From Dehalococcoidales bacterium (GTDB lineage Bacteria; Chloroflexota; Dehalococcoidia; Dehalococcoidales; RBG-16-60-22): a stretch of 8,361 bases of DNA. The notes under the pieces are model-generated. The model saw nothing but the letters and a program-made list of their open reading frames with translations, did not search any database and had not been told where the DNA came from. Positions within the stretch are counted from its first letter, which is position 1. Each line of letters starts with the position of its first letter. Below, piece by piece: positions 1 to 5,695 of this stretch. The position numbers and the translations under genes were made by a program. The DNA lies in contig DAOWCR010000047.1 in NCBI GenBank assembly GCA_030639445.1, positions 1-8,361 of the forward strand, read 5' to 3'.

Positions 1-20
1 GATAGAGCAATGAAGTGTTT

Positions 21-225
21 TGTAACCCCATCCCCCTTTTATCCCCCTTCCCCTTGGTAATTGGTAAGGGGAAGGGGGAAGATTTTAAAAAGAGGGGCTG
101 ACGCCCCTCTTAAACACTCCACCGTTATTAACCCAGACTAAGGTAGAGTCCAAGAGAGGCGAAGCCTCTCTTATAAATTATCCCCCCTCTCCTTATCAAA
201 GGAGAGGGGTCGGGGTGAGGTCACC
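21..225. repeat. MITE-like palindromic repeat element, copy 1
   Basis: A non-coding element of about 205 bp is built from four hairpins in a symmetrical order. A C-rich arm begins GTAACCCCATCCCCC at 22 and contains a perfect 13-bp inverted repeat (43-55 with 66-78). A 9-bp stem follows (90-98 with 103-111), then a spacer, then a 9-bp stem with a GAA loop (152-160 with 164-172). The right arm has an 11-bp stem (184-194 with 199-209) and ends GGTCACC (219-225). Both ends thus point GTNACC outward, like terminal inverted repeats. Parts recur near 2056-2226 and 5611-5673. There is no transposase and no clear target-site duplication, so mobility is inferred. REP/BIME-type RNA-level function is an alternative. 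Confidence 0.75.
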
Positions 226-283
226 ATATATCCTGAGGAGAAAAAGCCGGGCAGACAGGCCAATCCAAAACCCTCACCCTGCC

Positions 284-312
284 TTGACGGTAGAGCAAGC
301 CTCTGCTAAAAT
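284..312 (+). promoter_or_regulatory. Sigma70-type promoter for the enoyl-CoA hydratase operon
   Basis: The -35 hexamer TTGACG (284-289, 5 of 6 to consensus) and the -10 hexamer TAAAAT (307-312, 5 of 6) are separated by 17 nt. Transcription would begin near 319, giving a leader of about 50 nt before the GTG start at 368. It lies just downstream of repeat copy 1. Call made by eye. Confidence 0.6.
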
Positions 313-352
313 CAAGAGCAACTTTTAAACTACTGGCGGGCTGAGAATAAAC

Positions 353-361
353 AGGAGGAGG
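353..361 (+). promoter_or_regulatory. Strong ribosome binding site that fixes the GTG start at 368
   Basis: AGGAGGAGG lies 6 nt upstream of a GTG codon. This is a near-perfect Shine-Dalgarno sequence and supports the non-ATG start of the enoyl-CoA hydratase gene. Confidence 0.8.
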
Positions 362-367
362 TTTGCC

Positions 368-1144
368 GTGGCTCTCATTGAATTCAATAAAGAAGGCAAA
401 ATCGCCATTTTCACCATCAACCGGCCGGATGCTCTAAATTCAATGAACGTCCAGGCCGCCCGGGAGCTGCACGAAGCGCTGGTGGCCTTCCGGGATGACG
501 ATGAATTATGGGTCGGCATCATTACCGGTGCCGGCGACCGGGCTTTCTGTGCCGGCGCGGATATTAAAGATATGCTACCCTTCCTGCAAAAGAACCTCCC
601 GCAGCGCCCGTGGGCGATGCCCGCCACCCCCATGCGCGGACTGGAGCTGTGGAAGCCGCTCATTGCCGCCATCAACGGCCTAGCGCTGGGCGGCGGACTG
701 GAGATAGCCCTGGCCTGCGATATCCGGATTGCTTCGGAGAAAGCCCGCCTCGGCGTGCCCGAGGTAACCCTGGGTCTGATACCCGGGTGGGGCGGCACCC
801 AGAGGCTGCCCCGAATGGTCCCCCGATGCAAGGCCGCCGAGATGCTGCTTACCGGGAAAGCCATTGACGCCCAGGAAGCCTACCGCATCGGCCTGGTAAA
901 CAGGGTGGTCCCTCCCGAGGCGGTGATGTCCACCGCCATGGAATGGGCGGAGACTATCTGCCAGGCAGGGCCGCTGGCGGTGAGGGCCGCCAAGGAAGCC
1001 ATGATAAGAGGCAGCAACCTGACTCTGGAAGACGGCCTGAAACTGGAGACCGATTTGGAAGCCTACCTCATGAGCACGGAGGACTATACCGAGGGAGCGA
1101 AAGCCTTCACCGAGAAGAGAAAGCCTGACTTTAAAGCCAGATGA
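368..1144 (+). CDS. Enoyl-CoA hydratase (crotonase family)
   Basis: This crotonase-fold enzyme should hydrate trans-2-enoyl-CoA to 3-hydroxyacyl-CoA in the cytoplasm, a step of beta-oxidation or butyrate-type metabolism. The protein has 258 residues, the usual size. The first oxyanion-hole segment is FCAGADIKDM (60-69). The second is NGLALGGGLEIALACD (103-118). Both glutamates that activate water in true hydratases are present: Glu112 in GGLE and Glu132 in GVPE, 20 residues apart as in rat mitochondrial hydratase. GLIPGWGGTQRLPR follows at 136-149. The start is a GTG codon with a strong ribosome binding site 6 nt upstream. The 3-hydroxyacyl-CoA dehydrogenase gene begins 21 nt after the stop, so the two are surely one operon. 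Chain-length preference cannot be read from sequence. A crotonase (Crt-like) role is plausible given the neighbour. Isomerase activity is less likely with both Glu retained. Confidence 0.95.
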   Translation: MALIEFNKEGKIAIFTINRPDALNSMNVQAARELHEALVAFRDDDELWVGIITGAGDRAFCAGADIKDMLPFLQKNLPQRPWAMPATPMRGLELWKPLIAAINGLALGGGLEIALACDIRIASEKARLGVPEVTLGLIPGWGGTQRLPRMVPRCKAAEMLLTGKAIDAQEAYRIGLVNRVVPPEAVMSTAMEWAETICQAGPLAVRAAKEAMIRGSNLTLEDGLKLETDLEAYLMSTEDYTEGAKAFTEKRKPDFKAR

Positions 1145-1165
1145 CCTCCGGGAGAAAGGAACACT

Positions 1166-2017
1166 ATGGAAGTTAAAAAAGTTGGCGTGGTCGGCTGCGG
1201 GCAGATGGGCGGCGGCATTGCCCAGATGAGTGCTCAATCAGGCTACCGGGTGGCCGTCTCCGAAATAAACGACGAGCTTTTAAACAAGGGGCTGGCGGCC
1301 ATTAACTCTTCCCTGACCAGAAGCGTGGAAAAGGAAAAGATTACCCCGGCGGACAAAGAGGCCACGCTGGCCCGTATCAAAGGCACCACCGACCTCAAAG
1401 ACTTCGGTGATTGCGACCTGGTCATAGAAGCAGCGATTGAAAATCTGGATTTGAAAAAGAAAATATTCGCCGAGCTGGATGAGGTCTGCCCCAAACATGC
1501 CATCCTGGCCACCAACACCTCCTGCCTGTCCATTATGGATATGGCTATGACCACCGGCCGGCCGGACCGGGTGCTGGGACTGCACTTCTTCAACCCGGCG
1601 CCGTTGATGAAGCTGATGGAAGTTGTCCGGACTATCGTCACCAGCGATGAGACCGTTGAAGTCGGCCGGGACTTTGGCCAGTCCCTGGGGAAGACGGTTA
1701 TTATTGCCCGGGATGCCCCCGGCTTTGTCGTCAACCGCCTGCTGGTGCCCCAGTTACTCAATGCCATCCGCATGCTGGAAGCCGGTATTGCCACCAGGGA
1801 AGACATTGACACCGGTATGACCCTGGGTCTGAACCACCCCATAGGGCCGCTCGCCCTGAGTGACCTCGTCGGACTGGATACCCTCCTTTTTATCGCCAAC
1901 AGCACCTATGACGAATTCAAGGACCCGCAATTTGCCCCTCCCGTACTGCTGAGTAAGACGGTTACCGCCGGCTGGCTCGGACGCAAGACCGGCAAAGGGT
2001 TCTACGAATACAAGTAA
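1166..2017 (+). CDS. hbd: 3-hydroxybutyryl-CoA dehydrogenase
   Basis: NAD(P)-dependent oxidation of (S)-3-hydroxyacyl-CoA to 3-oxoacyl-CoA, or the reverse in butyrate-type synthesis; cytoplasmic. The 283-residue length matches the clostridial Hbd type (about 282). The N-terminal Rossmann domain opens with GVVGCGQMGGGIAQ (7-20), a GxGxxG motif. Glu33 sits at the end of the second strand, where an acidic residue usually favours NAD over NADP. Catalytic residues line up with the family: Ser119 in TNTSCLS, His140 in LHFFNPAP, Glu152 in MEVV and Asn190 in PGFVVNR. The C-terminal domain ends GWLGRKTGKGFYEYK, a typical finish. ATG start with GGGAGAAAGGA just upstream. It is cotranscribed with the hydratase before it. 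No thiolase or acyl-CoA dehydrogenase is adjacent, so the remaining pathway steps must be encoded elsewhere. Confidence 0.95.
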   Translation: MEVKKVGVVGCGQMGGGIAQMSAQSGYRVAVSEINDELLNKGLAAINSSLTRSVEKEKITPADKEATLARIKGTTDLKDFGDCDLVIEAAIENLDLKKKIFAELDEVCPKHAILATNTSCLSIMDMAMTTGRPDRVLGLHFFNPAPLMKLMEVVRTIVTSDETVEVGRDFGQSLGKTVIIARDAPGFVVNRLLVPQLLNAIRMLEAGIATREDIDTGMTLGLNHPIGPLALSDLVGLDTLLFIANSTYDEFKDPQFAPPVLLSKTVTAGWLGRKTGKGFYEYK

Positions 2018-2055
2018 AACCGCGGAGAGCTAACGGCTTTAACAATAAATTACTA

Positions 2056-2226
2056 TAGCCTACCCCTAACCCACGTTATTAAGTGAAGGGGAGTACCGAG
2101 AAGAGGGGGTCGAAGCCCAAAAGAGGAGACCCAGCAGAGAGTCGAGGAGAGGCGAAACCTCTCTTAAAAATCCCCTCCCCCTTCTCCTTACCAAGGGGAA
2201 GGGGGATAAAGGGGGATGGGGTCACC
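2056..2226. repeat. MITE-like palindromic repeat element, copy 2
   Basis: A second copy fills most of the gap between hbd and the SDR gene. From AGAGTC at 2138 to GGTCACC at 2220-2226 it aligns in direct orientation with 145-225 of copy 1, including the hairpin with a CGAAA loop (2145-2152 with 2158-2165). Its right arm holds a 13-bp stem (2177-2189 with 2193-2205, one G-U pair). The reverse complement of 2188-2225 matches the left arm of copy 1 (22-60) with about one substitution and one 1-nt indel. The left half, from about 2056, is degenerate but shares CGTTATTAA with the core of copy 1. The left boundary is approximate. Confidence 0.7.
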
Positions 2227-2277
2227 GATAAGAACTAAAAGAGGTAGATAAATAAACAAGACAAAGAATATGATGTC

Positions 2278-2284
2278 AAAGGAG
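2278..2284 (+). promoter_or_regulatory. Ribosome binding site that decides the SDR start
   Basis: AAAGGAG lies 9 nt before the ATG at 2294. No comparable site precedes the in-frame ATGs at 2270 and 2273, so 2294 is preferred. Confidence 0.65.
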
Positions 2285-2293
2285 AAAGCAAGA

Positions 2294-3052
2294 ATGGGTA
2301 TCAAAGGTAAAGTAGCGCTGGTCACGGGCGGTTCCGGTGGACTGGGCAGAGTGCACTGCCTGACACTGGCCAAAGCCGGATGCCAAGTTGCCGTTACCGG
2401 CCACAGTCACCTGGAGAAGGCGGAAGAGGTAGCTAAAGAAATTCAGGACATGGGACAAAAGGCAATCGCCGTCAAGATGGACCTGGCCGACCTGGATGAA
2501 GTCCAGGCCGGAATCAAGAAAGTAGAAGAGGCGCTGGGACCGCTTGATATACTGGTCAACAACGCCGCCTTCGGCATCGTGCGGGCAGTTACCATCGCCA
2601 AGATGGATAAGCAAGACTGGGACCGCGACCTGAGCGTCAACCTGACGGGAGCTTTTAACACCATCAAATGCTGCATGCCCGGTATGACGGAGCGGGGCTG
2701 GGGCCGCATCATCAATATCTCATCCATCGCCGGCACTATGGGCGGTATGGGGCAATGCAGCTACGCCGCCACCAAGGCCGGTCTCATCGGCCTCACCAAG
2801 ACGGCGGCCCTGGAAGGGGCCCGCAAGGGGGTAACCTGCAACGCCCTCGTGCTCGGGGTCTTTGATGGCGGCAGCTTCGGCGAAGTAGCCCCGGAGTACC
2901 AGGAGCGCATTATAAAGCGCATGGCCCTGCGCCGGGCGGGTGACCCGCAGGAGCTGAGCAACGTCCTCGTCTTCCTGGCCTCCGAGGAGTCAAGCTATAT
3001 CACCGGTGAGGCGATTGAAGTCAGCGGCGGCGCCGGTCTGTTTACTTTCTAG
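2294..3052 (+). CDS. SDR-family oxidoreductase, FabG/PhaB-like (3-oxoacyl reductase type)
   Basis: A classical short-chain dehydrogenase/reductase of 252 residues from the ATG at 2294. In-frame ATGs at 2270 and 2273 would add 8 or 7 residues but lack a ribosome binding site; MGIKGKVALVTGG is also a typical SDR beginning. Motifs, numbered from 2294: cofactor loop TGGSGGLG (11-18), NNAA (89-92), and a catalytic tetrad of Asn116, Ser144 (in NISS), Tyr157 and Lys161 (YAATK). The 13-residue Ser-Tyr spacing and the surrounding TMGGMGQ resemble FabG. One oddity: the usual Pro-Gly after the sixth strand reads Leu-Gly (NALVLGVF). The closest role would be 3-oxoacyl-ACP or acetoacetyl-CoA reductase, fitting the CoA-ester genes upstream, but SDR substrates are hard to predict and cofactor choice is unclear. 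Repeat copy 2 separates it from hbd, so cotranscription is uncertain. Confidence 0.88.
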   Translation: MGIKGKVALVTGGSGGLGRVHCLTLAKAGCQVAVTGHSHLEKAEEVAKEIQDMGQKAIAVKMDLADLDEVQAGIKKVEEALGPLDILVNNAAFGIVRAVTIAKMDKQDWDRDLSVNLTGAFNTIKCCMPGMTERGWGRIINISSIAGTMGGMGQCSYAATKAGLIGLTKTAALEGARKGVTCNALVLGVFDGGSFGEVAPEYQERIIKRMALRRAGDPQELSNVLVFLASEESSYITGEAIEVSGGAGLFTF

Positions 3053-3068
3053 GAGATTGTGGTAGAAT
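3041..3068 (+). promoter_or_regulatory. Probable promoter for the corA gene cluster
   Basis: TTTACT (3041-3046, 4 of 6 to -35 consensus) is followed after 16 nt by TAGAAT (3063-3068, 5 of 6 to -10 consensus). The -10 hexamer is preceded by TGG, an extended -10 arrangement. It overlaps the 3' end and stop codon of the SDR gene. A small hairpin lies in the leader (GTCTT at 3081-3085 with AAGAC at 3090-3094, TCGG loop). Confidence 0.45.
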
Positions 3069-3125
3069 ACAATATAGCCGGTCTTTCGGAAGACGGTAGC
3101 TAAACTCCGGTCCCGAGGGTGTGTC

Positions 3126-4100
3126 ATGGCCATCACCAGACTCAGAAAAAAAGAAAAACAACCGGAAAAAGAAAAACAGCTGAGGGTGGAATCGCTTACC
3201 CAGGGTGACCTGACCTGGGTCAACATTGAGCACCCCACGGAACGCGAGACGGAATACCTGGCCCAGAACTATCCCTTTCACCCCCTGGACCTGGACGACT
3301 GCCTCAGCCGGGTACAGCGGCCCAAGATAGATGAATACCCGGAATACCTGTTCCTGGTCTTCCACTTTCCGGTCTTCAACAAAGAAGCCCGGGTAACCAA
3401 CCCCAGCCAGCTATCGGTGTTCATCGGCGAAAACTACCTAATTACCCTGCATAAAGGCGACCTCAAGCCACTGGTCAAGCTGTTCCGTGACTGTCAGCTT
3501 AACGAAGAGCCGCGAGAGGAGAACTTCCGCCAGGGCTCCGCCTACCTCCTCTACCGCATAATCGACCGGCTGGTTGATTACTGTTTCCCGGTACTGAACC
3601 GGATTGTCGACCACATTGAGGAGGTTGAAGATAACATCTTCTCTTCCGACGAAGTGCGTGGGGCCATAAAGGAACTCTCGGTGCTCCGGCGCGATATTAT
3701 TTCCTTTCGCCGCATTATCTGGCCGATGCGAGCCGTTATCGGCGGCCTGGAATCCAGAATCCGCCGCTTTACCCGGATGGACCTGGCGGTCTACTTCGGC
3801 GACATGGTTGACCACGTGGACAAAATCTGGGATGCCCTGGATGAATACAAAGAGGTGATTGAAGGGCTAAACGACACCTACGACTCCCTGGCTTCCAATC
3901 GCACCAACGAGGTCATGCGAATGCTGACGGTCATTGCCACCATCCTCCTCCCCATTACCGTCGTCGCCAGCCTCTATGGAATGAATATCGAGAGACTCCC
4001 TTTCGCCCACTCTCCCTACTCCCTCGGTTTTGTCTTCCTCATCATGGCGGTTATCATCGGCGGTATGCTCCTCTTTTTCCGCCGCAAGCATTTGATGTAG
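3126..4100 (+). CDS. corA: CorA-family magnesium/cobalt transport protein
   Basis: A homopentameric inner-membrane channel that takes up Mg2+, and Co2+ or Ni2+ in some members. It has 324 residues, normal for the family. The large N-terminal cytoplasmic domain (about 1-265) is charged and largely helical; its first 20 residues are very lysine- and glutamate-rich. Two C-terminal membrane helices follow, at about 267-287 and 299-317. The family signature YGMN falls at the end of the first helix (Gly285-Met286-Asn287) and leads into the short periplasmic loop IERLPFAHSPYSLG. The protein ends with a basic tail (RRKHLM), as expected for a cytoplasmic C terminus. ATG start with GAGGGTG upstream. 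The next gene begins 24 nt after the stop. ZntB-like zinc transport is possible within the superfamily, but the GMN loop and overall layout favour CorA. Confidence 0.93.
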   Translation: MAITRLRKKEKQPEKEKQLRVESLTQGDLTWVNIEHPTERETEYLAQNYPFHPLDLDDCLSRVQRPKIDEYPEYLFLVFHFPVFNKEARVTNPSQLSVFIGENYLITLHKGDLKPLVKLFRDCQLNEEPREENFRQGSAYLLYRIIDRLVDYCFPVLNRIVDHIEEVEDNIFSSDEVRGAIKELSVLRRDIISFRRIIWPMRAVIGGLESRIRRFTRMDLAVYFGDMVDHVDKIWDALDEYKEVIEGLNDTYDSLASNRTNEVMRMLTVIATILLPITVVASLYGMNIERLPFAHSPYSLGFVFLIMAVIIGGMLLFFRRKHLM

Positions 4101-4124
4101 CCGGGGCCGACCAGAAGCTTTGCT

Positions 4125-4790
4125 ATGAACATCTCGCACCGATTGGTGATTATTACCGCTATTTTTATCACCTGCCTTATCACCGCCAATGTCATTGCCG
4201 TCAAGGTGATAAGTCTCGGCTCCGTAGTCCTGCCGGCCGCCATATTTATTTTCCCCTTAAGCTATATCTTCGGCGACGTCCTCACCGAGGTCTATGGCTA
4301 CCGCCAGGCCAGGAAGGTCATCTGGCTCGGCTTCATCTGCAACTTGATTTTCGTCATCTTCGCCTGGGTGGGACAGATTTTACCCCCGGCCCCTTTCTGG
4401 GAGAAGCAGGAAGCCTACGAGAGCATTCTGGGCTACACCCCCAGACTGCTGGCCGCCTCCTTCTCCGGCTATCTCGTCGGCGAGTTCACCAACTCTTTTG
4501 TCCTGGCCCAGATGAAAATGCTGACCCGCGGCCGCTGGTTATGGAGCCGCACCATCGGTTCCACCATACTGGGACAGGGGCTGGACACTTCAATTTTTAT
4601 CACCCTGGCCTTTATCGGCACGCCATCTTTCCTGCCGATAATGATACTATACCACTGGCTGGCCAAGACAGTCATTGAAGCCGTGGCCACCCCATTCACC
4701 TACGCCACCGTAAACTTCCTGAAGAAAAAAGAAGAGATTGACACCTATGACGACAGGACGAATTTTAACCCCTTCCTCGTTTCAAATTAA
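4125..4790 (+). CDS. yhhQ: Queuosine precursor transporter (YhhQ/DUF165 family)
   Basis: An integral membrane protein of 221 residues with about six hydrophobic segments (roughly 5-29, 33-55, 64-88, 107-126, 146-167, 169-192). In E. coli, YhhQ imports preQ0/preQ1, precursors of the tRNA wobble base queuosine. Family hallmarks are visible: GDVLTEVYGYRQARKVIW in the second segment and following loop, GEFTNSFVLAQMK in the middle, then WSRTIGSTILGQGLDTSIFI, and a late EAVATPFTYA. The C terminus is a charged cytoplasmic tail. It starts at an ATG 24 nt after corA with only a weak ribosome binding site, so it probably depends on readthrough or coupling from corA. I see no preQ1 riboswitch in the 24-nt gap. 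No queuosine biosynthesis gene is in the window; substrate range (preQ0, preQ1 or queuine) cannot be read from sequence. Confidence 0.9.
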   Translation: MNISHRLVIITAIFITCLITANVIAVKVISLGSVVLPAAIFIFPLSYIFGDVLTEVYGYRQARKVIWLGFICNLIFVIFAWVGQILPPAPFWEKQEAYESILGYTPRLLAASFSGYLVGEFTNSFVLAQMKMLTRGRWLWSRTIGSTILGQGLDTSIFITLAFIGTPSFLPIMILYHWLAKTVIEAVATPFTYATVNFLKKKEEIDTYDDRTNFNPFLVSN

Positions 4791-4807
4791 AAAAAGGTGG
4801 CTAAAAA

Positions 4808-5578
4808 ATGAAAATCCGGATTCTGGGCGCGCATAACTGTGAATCAGCCAGCACCAGGCTCGTCAGCCTGTTAATCGACGATGTCCTGGCCCTGGACGCC
4901 GGCGGACTCACCTCCAGTCTCTCGTTTGCCGCCCAGCAAAAGCTCAAGGCCATCCTGCTTACCCACCAGCACTATGACCACATCAGGGATATCCCGGCGA
5001 TGGGCATGAACGCCCTTCTCTACGAGACCAGGTTCAATATCTATTCTACCCGGGCGGTCCGTGATGCCCTGGCGACTCACCTATTGAACGGCACCGTTTA
5101 CGCCAGTTTCCTGGAAAAGCCGGAAGATAACCCGCGCCTAAACTTCACCATAATCGAGCCCGGTAAACCCGTGTCAATTGCCGGCTACGGGGTCCTGGCC
5201 GTCCCGGTAAACCACTCCGTACCCACGGTGGGCTACCAGATTACCTCGCCGGATGGTAAAATATTGTTTTACACCGGGGACACCGGGCCGGGCCTGACAG
5301 AATGCTGGCCGCAGGTATCACCCCAGCTGCTTATCATCGAGGTTACCGCCCCGGACCGGTATGAAGAATTCGGGCGCAAGATGCGGCACCTCACCCCCAG
5401 CCTGCTCCGGGAGGAGCTAATCTCCTTCCGAAAGGCTAAAGGTTACCTGCCACCGGTGGTCACCGTGCATATGAACCCCAGGCAGGAAGAGGAAGTAGCC
5501 ACCGAAATAGCCCGGCTGGCGGAAGAGCTGAAGGCATCAATCACCCTGGCCTACGAGGGCCAGCTACTTCAGTTATAA
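4808..5578 (+). CDS. Metallo-beta-lactamase-fold hydrolase (RNase Z / class II phosphodiesterase-like)
   Basis: A cytoplasmic binuclear-metal hydrolase of 256 residues. The core motif THQHYDH gives His53, His55, Asp57 and His58. Further candidate ligands are His136 (NHSVPT), Asp158 (YTGDTGPG) and His221 (VTVHMNP), completing the set expected for two metals. His194 in RHLTP sits where RNase Z and related phosphodiesterases carry a catalytic histidine. The N-terminal stretch with LALDAGG resembles class II cyclic-nucleotide phosphodiesterases. It is too short, and lacks the extra arms, for a standard long RNase Z; no beta-CASP domain is present. ATG start with AAGGTGG 7 nt upstream, 17 nt after the previous stop, so it is in the same operon. 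A phosphodiester substrate (cyclic nucleotide or RNA) is the best guess; other MBL substrates cannot be excluded. Confidence 0.85.
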   Translation: MKIRILGAHNCESASTRLVSLLIDDVLALDAGGLTSSLSFAAQQKLKAILLTHQHYDHIRDIPAMGMNALLYETRFNIYSTRAVRDALATHLLNGTVYASFLEKPEDNPRLNFTIIEPGKPVSIAGYGVLAVPVNHSVPTVGYQITSPDGKILFYTGDTGPGLTECWPQVSPQLLIIEVTAPDRYEEFGRKMRHLTPSLLREELISFRKAKGYLPPVVTVHMNPRQEEEVATEIARLAEELKASITLAYEGQLLQL

Positions 5579-5610
5579 CTTAAAAATACATGAAGGGGTA
5601 AATTGTTTAT

Positions 5611-5673
5611 TGACCTCACCCCCTTTATCCCCACCTCCTTAAAAGAAGAAGGGGGTCAGGGGGATAGGTTACC
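5611..5673. repeat. Short repeat copy 3 (minimal palindromic form)
   Basis: A 63-bp C-rich to G-rich imperfect palindrome begins TGACCTCACCCC and ends GGTTACC. The first 12 bases match the reverse complement of the right end of repeat copy 1. It lacks the GAGAGGC hairpins of the two long copies, so it may be a solo arm pair or a deleted derivative. It lies between the MBL gene and the Mut7-C gene. Confidence 0.6.
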
Positions 5674-5683
5674 AAACAATCTC

Positions 5684-5690
5684 AAGGGGA
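5684..5690 (+). promoter_or_regulatory. Ribosome binding site supporting the TTG start at 5696
   Basis: AAGGGGA lies 5 nt before TTG at 5696. It supports a start after the repeat instead of the upstream in-frame TTG at 5603, which has no repeat-independent support. Confidence 0.5.
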
Positions 5691-5695
5691 TAAGC

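Noticed and set aside
90..111. Intrinsic terminator at the 9-bp hairpin with TGAC loop
   Set aside because: The stem is followed by TTAAAC and not by a T-run, and it is part of the repeat architecture, so it is not called as a terminator.
1..367. CRISPR array or tRNA in the palindrome-rich leading region
   Set aside because: The repeats differ from one another and are not evenly spaced with unique spacers; no cloverleaf or CCA-type acceptor can be drawn.
325..864. Minus-strand open frame of 179 codons antisense to the enoyl-CoA hydratase
   Set aside because: Its translation is low-complexity Ser/Pro/Arg-rich with no domain, and it lies opposite a gene with full catalytic motifs. It is a composition artefact, as are the other antisense frames in the window.
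21..2226. Composite transposon carrying the hydratase and hbd genes
   Set aside because: There is no transposase or target duplication, and both genes have codon and base use like their neighbours; kept only as a low-strength recombination hypothesis.
4101..4124. preQ1 riboswitch in front of the queuosine-precursor transporter
   Set aside because: The gap is only 24 nt and shows no hairpin or pseudoknot-forming A-rich tail.
5603..5695. Upstream TTG start of the Mut7-C frame
   Set aside because: The added residues are mostly translated repeat copy 3 and resemble nothing in the family; the TTG at 5696 has a better ribosome binding site.
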